Source: Azospirillum doebereinerae
GTDB taxonomy: Bacteria > Pseudomonadota > Alphaproteobacteria > Azospirillales > Azospirillaceae
Assembly: GCF_003989665.1 (NCBI RefSeq)
Contig: NZ_RZIJ01000009.1
Coordinates: forward strand, 1 to 64,000
Direction of reading: 5' to 3'
Length of the DNA: 64,000 bases
Part shown: positions 55,314 through 64,000 of the stretch, piece after piece
Layout: the number at the start of each line of letters is the position of its first letter
Position numbering within the stretch: the stretch's first letter is position 1
The notes under the pieces: model-generated
What the model was told of the DNA's origin: nothing
The model's database searches: none
The model's input: the letters and a program-made list of their open reading frames with translations, nothing else
Program-made: the position numbers and the translations under genes

Positions 55314-55329
55314 TGGCACGGGGTTTGTA
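55314..55329 (+). promoter_or_regulatory. Sigma54-like promoter of flgI
   Basis: TGGCACG-GGGT-TTGTA has a perfect -24 block and one mismatch in the -12 block (GT for GC). It ends 35 nt before the flgI start, which would leave a short leader. Sigma54 control of middle/late flagellar genes with FliX/FlbD is known in Caulobacter. Confidence 0.5.
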
Positions 55330-55363
55330 TGGGGAGGGACGCCCGTTCAGGAGTACCCGCGTC

Positions 55364-56515
55364 ATGCCGTTCCCCGCCCTCGCCTTTCTGGGTCGCGCCG
55401 CCAAGCTCGCCGGTCTGGCCGGCTTCGCCGCCGTCCTGGCGCTGATGGTCGCGGCCGCGCCGGTCCAGGCCGCCTCGGCCCGCATCAAGGACGTCGTCGA
55501 TGTCGAGGGCGTGCGCGACAACATGCTGATCGGGTACGGGCTGGTCGTCGGCCTCAACGGCACGGGCGACAGCCTGAACAACTCGCCCTTCACCGAACAG
55601 AGCCTGACCGGCATGCTGGAACGGATGGGCGTCAACACGCGCGGCACCAACCTGCGGACCAAGAACGTGGCGGCGGTGATGGTGACGGGAACGTTGCAGG
55701 CCTACGCGGCGCAGGGCACCCGCATCGACGTGACCGTGTCGGCGATGGGCGACAGCAAGAGCCTGCTCGGCGGCACCCTGCTGGTCACCCCGCTGATGGG
55801 CGCCGACGGCGAGGTCTACGCCGTGGGTCAGGGGCCCATCGCGGTGTCGGGCTTCTCCGCCCAGGGCCAGGGCGCCAGCGTGACGCGCGGCGTTCCCACC
55901 TCGGGCCGCATCTCCTCCGGGGCCATCGTCGAGCGCGAAATCCAGTTCGCACTGGCCGAGTTGCCGGTGCTGCGGCTGAGCTTGCGCAACCCCGACTTCA
56001 CCACGGCGCAGCGGGTGGCGACCGCCATCAACATCCAGCTGCGCGGCAACCGCGCCCAGGCGACCGACCCGTCCTCGGTGCTGCTGACGGTGCCGGAATC
56101 GCGGCGCGGCGACGTGGTCGGGCTGATCACCGAGATCGAGCAGCTCCGCGTCACCCCCGACCAGGTCGCCCGCGTGGTGGTGGACGAGAAGTCCGGCGTC
56201 ATCGTCATGGGCGAGAACGTCCGCATCTCCACCGTCGCCATCGCCCAGGGCAACCTGACCATCCGCATCACCGAGACCCCGCAGGTCAGCCAGCCCGGCC
56301 CGTTCAGCCAGGGGCAGACCGCCGTGGTCCCGCGCACCGACATCCAGGTCGACGACCAGTCCAACAACCGCCTTGCCGTGATGAATTCCGGGGTCACCCT
56401 GCAGGAGTTGGTACAATCCTTGAATGCTCTGGGGGTAGGACCGCGGGACATGATCGCCATTCTCCAGTCGATCAAGGCCGCCGGTGCCCTGCAAGCCGAG
56501 ATCGAGGTGATCTGA
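55364..56515 (+). CDS. flgI: Flagellar basal-body P-ring protein FlgI
   Basis: A 383-residue periplasmic protein that forms the P-ring around the flagellar rod in the peptidoglycan layer. The signal peptide (GLAGFAAVLALMVAAAPVQA, cleavage near residue 35) is followed by RIKDVVDVEGVRDNMLIGYG and LVVGLNGTGDSLNNSPFTEQ, the FlgI hallmark. The C-terminal NSGVTLQELVQSLNALGVGP block is complete. ATG 55364 has AGGAG eleven nt upstream. Its stop shares an A with the next start (TGATG). Confidence 0.97.
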   Translation: MPFPALAFLGRAAKLAGLAGFAAVLALMVAAAPVQAASARIKDVVDVEGVRDNMLIGYGLVVGLNGTGDSLNNSPFTEQSLTGMLERMGVNTRGTNLRTKNVAAVMVTGTLQAYAAQGTRIDVTVSAMGDSKSLLGGTLLVTPLMGADGEVYAVGQGPIAVSGFSAQGQGASVTRGVPTSGRISSGAIVEREIQFALAELPVLRLSLRNPDFTTAQRVATAINIQLRGNRAQATDPSSVLLTVPESRRGDVVGLITEIEQLRVTPDQVARVVVDEKSGVIVMGENVRISTVAIAQGNLTIRITETPQVSQPGPFSQGQTAVVPRTDIQVDDQSNNRLAVMNSGVTLQELVQSLNALGVGPRDMIAILQSIKAAGALQAEIEVI

Positions 56516-56892
56516 TGGACCTGAGCCCCGCCCTTCCCCCGCCGCCGGCCCCCAAGCTGCCGACGATGATCGAACGGGCCAAGGCCGAGGGCTACGGCGT
56601 CCGCACCCAGGCAAAGATTACCGACCTCGAGGCCAAGGTCGACCCGGCAAAGCTTGCCCAGATCCGCAAGTCCGCCACCGAGTTCGAGAACGTCTTCGTG
56701 TCCCAGATGATGGGCCACATGTTCGACGGCATCGGAACCGACGAGACCTTCGGCGGCGGGCGCGGCGAGGAGATGTTCCGCCCGATGCTGATCGAACAGT
56801 TCGGCAAGCAGGTCACCCAGCGCGGCGGTCTCGGCATCGCCAACCAAGTCTACCAAGAGCTTCTTCGCGCCCAGGAGGCCAGCCATGGATAA
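56515..56892 (+). CDS. Rod-binding protein (FlgJ N-terminal domain type)
   Basis: A 125-residue protein holding only the rod-capping domain of FlgJ: LAQIRKSATEFENVFVSQMM and GGGRGEEMFRPMLIEQFGKQ, then RGGLGIANQVYQELLRAQE. The muramidase domain of gammaproteobacterial FlgJ is absent, as is usual in alphaproteobacteria. It helps assemble the rod through the peptidoglycan. Its start overlaps the flgI stop and its end overlaps the next gene by 8 nt. Confidence 0.92.
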   Translation: MDLSPALPPPPAPKLPTMIERAKAEGYGVRTQAKITDLEAKVDPAKLAQIRKSATEFENVFVSQMMGHMFDGIGTDETFGGGRGEEMFRPMLIEQFGKQVTQRGGLGIANQVYQELLRAQEASHG

Positions 56893-57397
56893 GGTCGACG
56901 TCCGTTTCCCGCAGCCCGCCAAGGCCGCGCCCTCCAACCTGCCGAAGAACGCCTTCGAGCGCGCCACCGCGCTGGTCGACCTGATGGGCCGCCTGACCCT
57001 GCTGCTCCAGCGCGAGGCCGCCGCCGTGCGCGCCCGGCGCCCGACCGCCGAACTGCTCCAGATGGCCCGCGAGAAGCAGCCGATGTCGCTGGTCTACGAG
57101 GAGATCTCGCGCATGCTGCGCGTCGACCGCGACGGGGTGATCGCCCTGCCGGCGGAGCTGAAGACGGCGCTGAAGGAGGCCACCGGCCAGCTCTACGCCG
57201 CCTCGGCCGACAACGCCGAGGCCCTGCGCGTCGGCGGCCAGGCGCAGAAGATCGTCGTCGACACCGTGGTCGCCGCCGTGACCAGGGCCCAGAAGGCCCC
57301 GGCCACCGCCTACGCCGCGCATATGGGCGGCGGCCGCGGCTACGCCCCGCCGCCCAGCGGTCCGCGCACCTCCTCGGCCTTGAACAAGCAGCTGTGA
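56885..57397 (+). CDS. FlgN-like flagellar chaperone candidate
   Basis: A 170-residue mostly helical protein starting at ATG 56885 after AGGAGG. The block NAFERATALVDLMGRLTLLL with QREAAAVRARRPTAELLQMA and REKQPMSLVYEEISRML resembles FlgN, the export chaperone of hook-associated proteins. The tail is Gly/Pro-rich. It is third in the flgI operon and is followed by an intrinsic terminator. The FlgN assignment rests on position and helical pattern. Confidence 0.8.
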   Translation: MDKVDVRFPQPAKAAPSNLPKNAFERATALVDLMGRLTLLLQREAAAVRARRPTAELLQMAREKQPMSLVYEEISRMLRVDRDGVIALPAELKTALKEATGQLYAASADNAEALRVGGQAQKIVVDTVVAAVTRAQKAPATAYAAHMGGGRGYAPPPSGPRTSSALNKQL

Positions 57398-57439
57398 CGG
57401 CGTCGGCGGTCCTTGCGACCGTCGTCCTCCGGGTTTCGA

Positions 57440-57466
57440 GGCCGCTCCTTCGGGGCGGCCTTTTTT
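57440..57466 (+). terminator. Rho-independent terminator of the flgI operon
   Basis: A 9-bp stem (GGCCGCTCC with GGGCGGCC, one G-T pair, TTC/TTCG loop) is followed by TTTTTT. It lies 43 nt after the last stop of the operon. Confidence 0.9.
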
Positions 57467-57647
57467 CATGGCCGCGTTCCGGAGCGGCAAGAAAGACCGG
57501 TGCCACCCGGCGCTTTTTGCCGCCCGACGGCGGGAACTGCCGCACCACCCCCTCCGATCGCCGATTCCCGCGCCCGGCAGCCCATTCCGGACTTGGCCCA
57601 CCAGTTGCAATGACCGGATGCGTCCAGCCGTCTTGAGGAACCGTTCC

Positions 57648-59468
57648 ATGGAAATCCAATCGAACACCGCAGCGTCTTCCTTGTTCGACGGCCTCGCCCA
57701 GACCCAGACCCAGGGGACGGGCGCCAAGGACGACATGTTTTCCAAGATGATGGAGCGCATGCTGAGCGACGCCGTCGCCCGCAAGCGCGACCAAGCCGAC
57801 GCCACCGCCAAGGACGCGGCGAAGGACATGGCACGCGAAGCCAGGGAGGCGAAGGAGGCCGCGCAGCGCAAGGCCGCCGCCCCGATCCGCGCCGAACGGC
57901 CGCGCCTCGACACCGCCCCGCCCGCGCGCCAGACGGCGCGCGACGAGGCGCCGAAACAAGCCGAGACCCAGGCCGCCGAGCGCAACCCGCCGCCCAAGGA
58001 CGCCAAGGAACCGGCCCCCGCCAAGGCCGAGGAGCCCGCGCGCAAGACCGCCCCCGCGAAGACCGACAAACCGGCCGCCAAGGACGCGGCCAAGGACAGC
58101 AAGGCCGCCGCGAACGGCGCAACCGCCAGCGGCCAGACCACCCAGTCCGCCGATTCGGCGGCCGACGCCGCCGCGACGGACGAAACCGTCGAGGACGCGG
58201 ACCTGGACGCCAGCCAGGACACCGCCGCCGCGCCGCCCGAGGACGGCGCGGCGGCGGACGGCGACGTGACCGTGCTGGACGTGACGCTGACCGTCACCGA
58301 AACCGTGGTCGAGATCGTCACGCCCACCAGCGACACCCTGCTGGCCAGCCTGCAACTGGCCGGCACCGTCGCCCAGACCCAGCCCACGGCGACCGACGCC
58401 ACGGCCACCGAGTCCCCGACAACCGCCGACGCCATCGCCTCGGCGACCGCCCAAACCAAGCCCGACCCCGCCGCCCAGCTCGCGGCCCAACTCGCCCAAG
58501 CCCAGCAGGCGGCGACCCAGACCGCCGGCCAAGCCGGCCAAGGCGTCGACGGCAAGCCCGGCAAGGAGGCCGCGACCCCGGCCGCCGACGGCGCCGTTCC
58601 CGCCGATCCCACGGCGACCGCCGACGCCGGCCCGGCCGCCGAAGCCCTGCCGACCGACGACGACGCGCCCTTGCCCACCAGCTTCGCCGACCTGATCGCG
58701 GCGGCCAAGGCCAAGGCCGGCGACAAGACCGGGGCCAAGCAATCCGGCAACGAACAGGGCGGCAAGAACGACGGCCAGCCACAGGTCCAGACCGCGACGG
58801 TCCAAACCCCCGCCACCCCCGCCCCGGCCGCCGTCGAGGCGTTGAAGAGCGCCGCCGAAAGCCAGGCCGTCGGCGCCCTCGCCGGCACCGCCGCGACCGC
58901 CGGCACCGCCGAAACCGGCTCCATCCACCAGACCGCCGGGTCGCACACCCACGCCGCGCTGGCCGCGATGGAAGCCCCGCACGCCGCGGCCCCGATCGAG
59001 GCCGCGCAGGCGGCGGTGGCGATGCGCCCCTCGCGCGGCACCGCCGGCGCGCCGCTGGGCGTTCCCGATCAGGTCGCCGTCCACATCAAGAAGAACGTCG
59101 CCGACGACGTCGACCAGTTCACCATCAACCTGCACCCGGCCGAGCTGGGGCGGATCGACATCAAGCTGGACATCGGCGCCGACGGCCGCGTCAGCGCGAT
59201 GGTCGCGGTGGAAAAGGCCCAGACGCTGGAGCTGCTGCAACGCGACAGCCGTGGCCTGGAGCGCGCCCTTCAGGATGCCGGTCTCCAGGCCGACTCCAAC
59301 AGCCTGAACTTCAGCCTGCGCGGCGAAGGCAACCCGTTCCAGGACGCCAAGGGCGGCGGGTCCGGCAAGCGGGGTCGCGGCCAGGGCGGCGGCGGCGAGG
59401 AGGCGGAGCCGGCCGACGCCGCCTACACCGTGACGGTCGGCAACGGCCGGCTCGACATCCGCGCCTGA
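57648..59468 (+). CDS. fliK: Flagellar hook-length control protein FliK
   Basis: A 606-residue exported ruler protein. Residues about 40-480 are low complexity, rich in Ala, Lys, Thr, Pro and Asp (ARKTAPAKTDKPAAKDAAKD), as in other FliK proteins. The conserved C-terminal domain (about 480-575) has VADDVDQFTINLHPAELGRI and DIKLDIGADGRVSAMVAVEK, then LELLQRDSRGLERALQDAGL. It switches export from hook to filament subunits. ATG 57648 follows GAGGAA. Very high G+C repetitive codon use in the middle makes long open shadow frames on the other strand. Confidence 0.94.
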   Translation: MEIQSNTAASSLFDGLAQTQTQGTGAKDDMFSKMMERMLSDAVARKRDQADATAKDAAKDMAREAREAKEAAQRKAAAPIRAERPRLDTAPPARQTARDEAPKQAETQAAERNPPPKDAKEPAPAKAEEPARKTAPAKTDKPAAKDAAKDSKAAANGATASGQTTQSADSAADAAATDETVEDADLDASQDTAAAPPEDGAAADGDVTVLDVTLTVTETVVEIVTPTSDTLLASLQLAGTVAQTQPTATDATATESPTTADAIASATAQTKPDPAAQLAAQLAQAQQAATQTAGQAGQGVDGKPGKEAATPAADGAVPADPTATADAGPAAEALPTDDDAPLPTSFADLIAAAKAKAGDKTGAKQSGNEQGGKNDGQPQVQTATVQTPATPAPAAVEALKSAAESQAVGALAGTAATAGTAETGSIHQTAGSHTHAALAAMEAPHAAAPIEAAQAAVAMRPSRGTAGAPLGVPDQVAVHIKKNVADDVDQFTINLHPAELGRIDIKLDIGADGRVSAMVAVEKAQTLELLQRDSRGLERALQDAGLQADSNSLNFSLRGEGNPFQDAKGGGSGKRGRGQGGGGEEAEPADAAYTVTVGNGRLDIRA

Positions 59469-59539
59469 TCCCGAAGAACCGCCCCAGCTTTTCCCAATTC
59501 GGCCGCAACCGGCCCCATCGAGCCTCAAGGACAACCGCC

Positions 59540-60283
59540 ATGGCGACGACCACCGACTCCACCGGCCTGACGCTGAACCAGTACGGCACCTACGCGGGCA
59601 CCAAGTCCACCGGCTCGAAGACCGTGTCCAAGAACACGCCCACCACCGACGAAGGGAAGACGGCCAGCGCCACCAAGGGTCTCGGCGACAATTTCGAGAC
59701 CTTCCTCACCATGCTGACCACGCAGATGAAGAACCAGGACCCGCTGAAGCCGATGGACACGAACGAAATGACCAAGCAGTTGGTCGAATTCGCCAACGTC
59801 GAGCAGAACATCGGAACCAACAGCCGGCTGGACAAGCTGGTGAAGCTGCAGGGCGCCGGCACCGCGTCCACCAACCTCGCCTATCTCGGCCGCACGGTCT
59901 CCTACGAAGGCGACAGCTTCCAGTACACCCAGGGGATGACCCAGGCGCCGCTCGGCTACCAGTTGGAAACCGCCGCCAAGTCGGTGCGCGTCGACATTCT
60001 CGACGGGCAGGGCCGCCTCGTCCGCTCGATGACCGGCGAGACCTCGGCCGGCACCAAGCACGCCGTCACCTGGGACTTCAAGGACGACAGCGGCAACGCG
60101 GTTCAACCCGGCACCTACCGGATGAACGTCGCCCCGACCTCGGCGGAAAAGGACGCCACGATCAAGACGACCAGCTACACCTTCGGCACCGTGGGCGGCA
60201 TCGGGTCCAACAAGGATGGCGAGACCGTGCTCACCATCGGCACCAGCGAAGTCCCGCTGTCGAGCCTGACCACCGTCTACTGA
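59540..60283 (+). CDS. flgD: Flagellar hook-capping/assembly protein FlgD
   Basis: A 247-residue hook-cap scaffold. The hallmark FETFLTMLTTQMKNQDPLKP with MDTNEMTKQLVEFANVEQNI lies near residues 52-92, followed by a tudor/FN3-like C-terminal region (VRVDILDGQGRLVRSMTGET and VTWDFKDDSGNAVQPGTYRM). It starts 71 nt after fliK with AAGGACAACCGCC before ATG. The hook gene flgE, its usual partner, is not in the window; the next gene is sciP. Confidence 0.97.
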   Translation: MATTTDSTGLTLNQYGTYAGTKSTGSKTVSKNTPTTDEGKTASATKGLGDNFETFLTMLTTQMKNQDPLKPMDTNEMTKQLVEFANVEQNIGTNSRLDKLVKLQGAGTASTNLAYLGRTVSYEGDSFQYTQGMTQAPLGYQLETAAKSVRVDILDGQGRLVRSMTGETSAGTKHAVTWDFKDDSGNAVQPGTYRMNVAPTSAEKDATIKTTSYTFGTVGGIGSNKDGETVLTIGTSEVPLSSLTTVY

Positions 60284-60353
60284 GGCGATGCCCCGGGTGC
60301 CGCTCAACCCACGCCCTATCCCTTCGGGCACCCCACTACCCCGCGCGGACTCA

Positions 60354-60381
60354 TTAACCCAATAGTTTAGGCATTTGTTAA
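60354..60381 (+). promoter_or_regulatory. CtrA-like sites upstream of sciP
   Basis: TTAG-N7-TTAA (60367-60381) matches the CtrA consensus TTAA-N7-TTAA at 7 of 8 fixed positions. A further TTAA lies at 60354-60357. They are about 65-90 nt before the sciP start, a position suiting CtrA control. Confidence 0.5.
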
Positions 60382-60444
60382 GCGCCGGATGGGTAAAGTA
60401 CCTCCAATTCGTGGAAGTCAGAGTTTGGGTTGGAGCGTCCGCGC

Positions 60445-60780
60445 ATGGCACTCATCGAAAGCGACATCGACGGCGACCTGATGGTCGGTTCAGCGGTCAT
60501 CGGCCCGGAAGGGCATCCGATGACCGAGCACGACCTTCCGCCACCCGACACCAAGCGCTGGGTGATGCGGCGCAAGGCCGAGGTCGTGGCCGGGGTGCGT
60601 TCGGGCTTGATAAGCCTGGAAGAAGCCTGCCGCCGCTACACGTTATCGGTGGAGGAGTTCCTCTCCTGGCAACGGCTGATCGACAGCCACGGCATGCGCG
60701 GCCTGCGCGCCACGCGGTTGCAGGATTACCGCGGCGACGGCCAGTTCCAGGTGCGCCCGCGCATCGACGCCGCCGAGTAA
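60445..60780 (+). CDS. sciP: CtrA inhibitor SciP (DUF1153 family)
   Basis: A 111-residue DNA-binding protein. The DUF1153 core MTEHDLPPPDTKRWVMRRKA, then EEACRRYTLSVEEFLSWQRL and GLRATRLQDYR, is diagnostic. In Caulobacter SciP blocks CtrA from recruiting RNA polymerase and is itself CtrA-activated. The 30-residue N-terminal extension before the core is longer than usual; an internal ATG at about 60520 would give a core-only protein. ATG 60445 has GGAG eleven nt upstream; a TTG at 60430 is possible. It follows flgD directly. Confidence 0.92.
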   Translation: MALIESDIDGDLMVGSAVIGPEGHPMTEHDLPPPDTKRWVMRRKAEVVAGVRSGLISLEEACRRYTLSVEEFLSWQRLIDSHGMRGLRATRLQDYRGDGQFQVRPRIDAAE

Positions 60781-60865
60781 GACAGCCGCAAACCACCGAC
60801 GCCGACCATCGCACCGCAGGAATTCCCTGCGGTGTTTGCATGCCTGGATTGCGCCAAAACGCCCC

Positions 60866-61456
60866 TTACGACTCGGCCCCGCAAGCCGCGTCGATCAGCA
60901 CCGCCGACGCCGACGCCACCGCCCCGCTCTCTCCGTCCGGGCCCATCGCCGGCCCTGTCGCGTAGGCGCCCTCCATCAACACATGGAGCTGCCCGGCCAA
61001 TCGGTCGGGATCATCCGCCCCCGCCGCCGCCGCCAAGGCGCGCAACCGGTCGCGCATGGCGCGTTTCTGGGCCAGCGCCACCGCCCGCGCCGGGTTGGCC
61101 GGGTCGCGCAGTTCCGCCGCCGCGTTGGTGAAGGGGCAGCCCTGGAATTGCGGGTGCGCGATCCAGTGGCCGAGCGACACGAACAGCCCCTTCAACTGCG
61201 CCTTGGGATCGCCGGGACAGCGGGCGACGACCCGGTCCCACCACGCTTGGTGCAGCACCGCGTTGCGTTCCAGATAGGCGCGGACCAGATCGTCCTTGGA
61301 CTCGAAGTTGCGGTAGAGACTCATCTTGGCGACGCCGGACCGGGCGATGATGACGTCGATCCCCACCGCGCGGATGCCCTCGCGGTAGAACAGCTCCGCC
61401 GCCGTGTCGAGGATCCGGTCCCGCGCCGTCCTGCGCCGCTCCAACGCCGCGTCCAT
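60866..61456 (-). CDS. TetR-family transcriptional regulator
   Basis: A 196-residue TetR regulator. The HTH (about 10-55) reads RILDTAAELFYREGIRAVGI and VIIARSGVAKMSLYRNFESK. The effector domain has CPFTNAAAELRDPANPARAV, the TetR_C block near a possible ligand pocket. ATG 61456 follows AGGAGGGGTGG; the earlier in-frame ATG 61489 lacks this. It is divergent from the MaoC gene and two AGAYCGGTCT palindromes lie between them, so it should repress that gene and itself. Confidence 0.93.
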   Translation of the reverse strand: MDAALERRRTARDRILDTAAELFYREGIRAVGIDVIIARSGVAKMSLYRNFESKDDLVRAYLERNAVLHQAWWDRVVARCPGDPKAQLKGLFVSLGHWIAHPQFQGCPFTNAAAELRDPANPARAVALAQKRAMRDRLRALAAAAGADDPDRLAGQLHVLMEGAYATGPAMGPDGESGAVASASAVLIDAACGAES

Positions 61457-61510
61457 CCACCCCTCCTGGCCAAATCCCTTGGCCGTCATCGAACCCGCCG
61501 ATTCGACGGA

Positions 61511-61540
61511 TTGACAATGATACAGATCGGTCTCTACCAT
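61511..61540 (+). promoter_or_regulatory. Promoter of the MaoC gene
   Basis: TTGACA (61511-61516) and TACCAT (61535-61540) are 18 nt apart. The spacer contains operator copy 1 (61524-61533), so binding would occlude RNA polymerase. Confidence 0.65.
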
Positions 61541-61563
61541 CGGAAAAGAGACAGACCGGTCTC
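61522..61563. promoter_or_regulatory. Two TetR-type operators (ACAGAYCGGTCTC)
   Basis: ACAGATCGGTCTC (61522-61534) and ACAGACCGGTCTC (61551-61563) are 29 nt apart and differ by one base. The second holds the perfect palindrome AGACCGGTCT. They lie between the divergent TetR and MaoC genes. Confidence 0.75.
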
Positions 61564-61600
61564 CATCATAAACGCCGACCGCGACGAAAGGAACTGGGGA

Positions 61601-62059
61601 ATGCGCTATTTCGAGGACCTCGCCGTGGGCGACCGCTTCACCGGCGGGCCGCTGGCCGTGACCGAGGAGGAGATCGTCGGTTTCGCCAGCCGCTTCGACC
61701 CGCAGCCCTTCCACCTCGACGCCGAGGCGGCCAAGGCGACCCTGTTCGGCGGGTTGGCGGCCAGCGGCTGGCACACGACGGCGCTGACCATGCGGATGAT
61801 CGTCGGCAGCGACGCGGATCTGGCCGGCGGCTACATCGGCATGGGGGTGGACAGCATCGCGTGGCCCAAGCCGACCCGGCCCGGCGACACGCTGCGGATC
61901 GAGGGGGAGATCGAGGAGGCGCGGCTGTCGTCCAAGCGCCCGGATCGCGGCATCGTCCGCGTCCGCATCGTCACGCTGAACCAGAAGGATGAGACGGTCC
62001 AGACGATGATCGCCAATCTGCTGTCCCCGACCCGCGCCGGGGTGGACACGCCGGCGTGA
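61601..62059 (+). CDS. MaoC family dehydratase
   Basis: A 152-residue hot-dog hydratase. It begins RYFEDLAVGDRFTGGPLAVT and the catalytic block is FDPQPFHLDAEAAKATLFGG with LAASGWHTTALTMRM. It resembles the MaoC protein at 35110 but belongs to a different subgroup (FDPQPFH). ATG 61601 follows AAAGGAACTGGGGA. TetR-controlled and alone, it may act on an exogenous enoyl-CoA or fatty acid-derived intermediate. Confidence 0.93.
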   Translation: MRYFEDLAVGDRFTGGPLAVTEEEIVGFASRFDPQPFHLDAEAAKATLFGGLAASGWHTTALTMRMIVGSDADLAGGYIGMGVDSIAWPKPTRPGDTLRIEGEIEEARLSSKRPDRGIVRVRIVTLNQKDETVQTMIANLLSPTRAGVDTPA

Positions 62060-62069
62060 CCTCATGAAA

Positions 62070-62100
62070 AAGGCCCCGGCGGATTGTCCGCCGGGGCCTT
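62070..62100. terminator. Bidirectional rho-independent terminator
   Basis: A perfect 14-bp stem (AAGGCCCCGGCGGA at 62070-62083 with 62087-62100, loop TTG) lies between convergent stops at 62059 and 62115. The minus strand continues as TTT, giving a better terminator for the TRAP gene. Confidence 0.85.
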
Positions 62101-62114
62101 CCAACCGACCGCTG

Positions 62115-63739
<1,625 letters not shown>

Positions 63740-64000
63740 TCAGATGCCTTGGCCGCCGGACACTTCGATCCGCTGCGCGTTCACCCAGCGATTGTCGTCG
63801 GACAGCAGGCTCCCGATCATCGGCCCGATGTCGTCCGGCACCCCAGCGCGGCCAAGAGCGGTCATGTCCGCGAAGATCCTGTTGACGTCCGGGTTGTCGC
63901 GGACGGCGCCGCCGCCGAAATCGGTCCCGATCGCGCCCGGCGCCACCGTGTTGACCGCAATCCCCCGCGCGCCCAACTCCTTGGCCATGTAGACGGAAAG
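63740..64000 (-). CDS. SDR-family oxidoreductase, C-terminal part (runs off the window)
   Basis: Only the last 86 codons are present, reading LSVYMAKELGARGIAVNTVA from the edge, then PGAIGTDFGGGAVRDNPDVN and NRWVNAQRIEVSGGQGI before the stop. These are the C-terminal substrate loop and the final strand of a classical SDR, so the gene starts beyond base 64000. The cofactor site and YxxxK are outside the window. The internal Met is not the true start because the frame stays open upstream in SDR-like sequence. Confidence 0.85.
   Translation of the reverse strand, partial: LSVYMAKELGARGIAVNTVAPGAIGTDFGGGAVRDNPDVNRIFADMTALGRAGVPDDIGPMIGSLLSDDNRWVNAQRIEVSGGQGI

Noticed and set aside
56813..59534. 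Long minus-strand frames opposite fliK (742 and 894 codons)
   Set aside because: They are mirror products of the repetitive high-GC fliK codons and lack starts and domains.

Overview
The window looks like chromosome or chromid DNA of a motile, high-GC alphaproteobacterium close to Azospirillum (Rhodospirillales). The support is very G+C-rich codon use, an alphaproteobacterial flagellar block (fliX divergent from flgI, then fliK, flgD and a SciP/DUF1153 gene), CtrA-like TTAA half-sites, a one-cysteine DksA of alphaproteobacterial type, and many periplasmic-binding-protein transporters for organic solutes. The genus is an inference from gene content. No rRNA, tRNA, CRISPR array, prophage or intact insertion sequence is visible.

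Layout. 1-6.8 kb: a LysR regulator divergent from an argininosuccinate-lyase-like C-N lyase, a polar amino acid ABC importer and an MmgE/PrpD protein, a combination that suggests uptake and cleavage of an aminodicarboxylate. 7-11.5 kb: a GNAT gene, a NodB-type deacetylase and a homogentisate operon (hppD, a Rieske ferredoxin, hmgA). 11.5-23.4 kb: a fused hydantoinase/oxoprolinase, a GNAT protein, a DjlA-like co-chaperone, Ada, an orphan binding protein beside a MASE1 histidine kinase and FixJ-type regulator, a universal stress protein and a VOC protein. 23.6-26.4 kb: an ECF sigma factor, its anti-sigma factor, a Bax-inhibitor-1 protein and DUF2076. 26.6-28.7 kb: an HTH protein carrying a repeat inside its reading frame, a low-GC cytochrome c, and repeats. 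28.7-41.6 kb: an acyl-CoA catabolic island (thioesterase, malonyl-CoA synthetase, LysR, CoA-transferase // thiolase-like, DUF35, MaoC, SDR, three-gene ABC importer, enoyl-CoA hydratase). 41.6-54 kb: tam, DUF1810, acnB, RraA-like, LpxR-like, a lipoprotein, an MBL hydrolase, small unknowns, an XRE regulator, a YbaL-type antiporter and a papain-like peptidase. 54-60.8 kb: dksA and the flagellar block ending in sciP. 60.9-64 kb: a TetR gene divergent from a MaoC gene, a DctP-type TRAP binding protein and a truncated SDR gene.

Regulatory signals are unusually legible. A GTTTCA-N2-TGAAAC palindrome lies upstream of hppD and, 14 kb away, exactly fills the 17-bp promoter spacer of the VOC gene. Two oppositely oriented copies of a GGTGC-N7-GCACC operator sit between the divergent halves of the acyl-CoA island. 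Two AGAYCGGTCT operators overlap the promoter beside the TetR gene. A family of REP-like palindromic repeats occupies at least six loci, and one copy is translated in frame within a protein.
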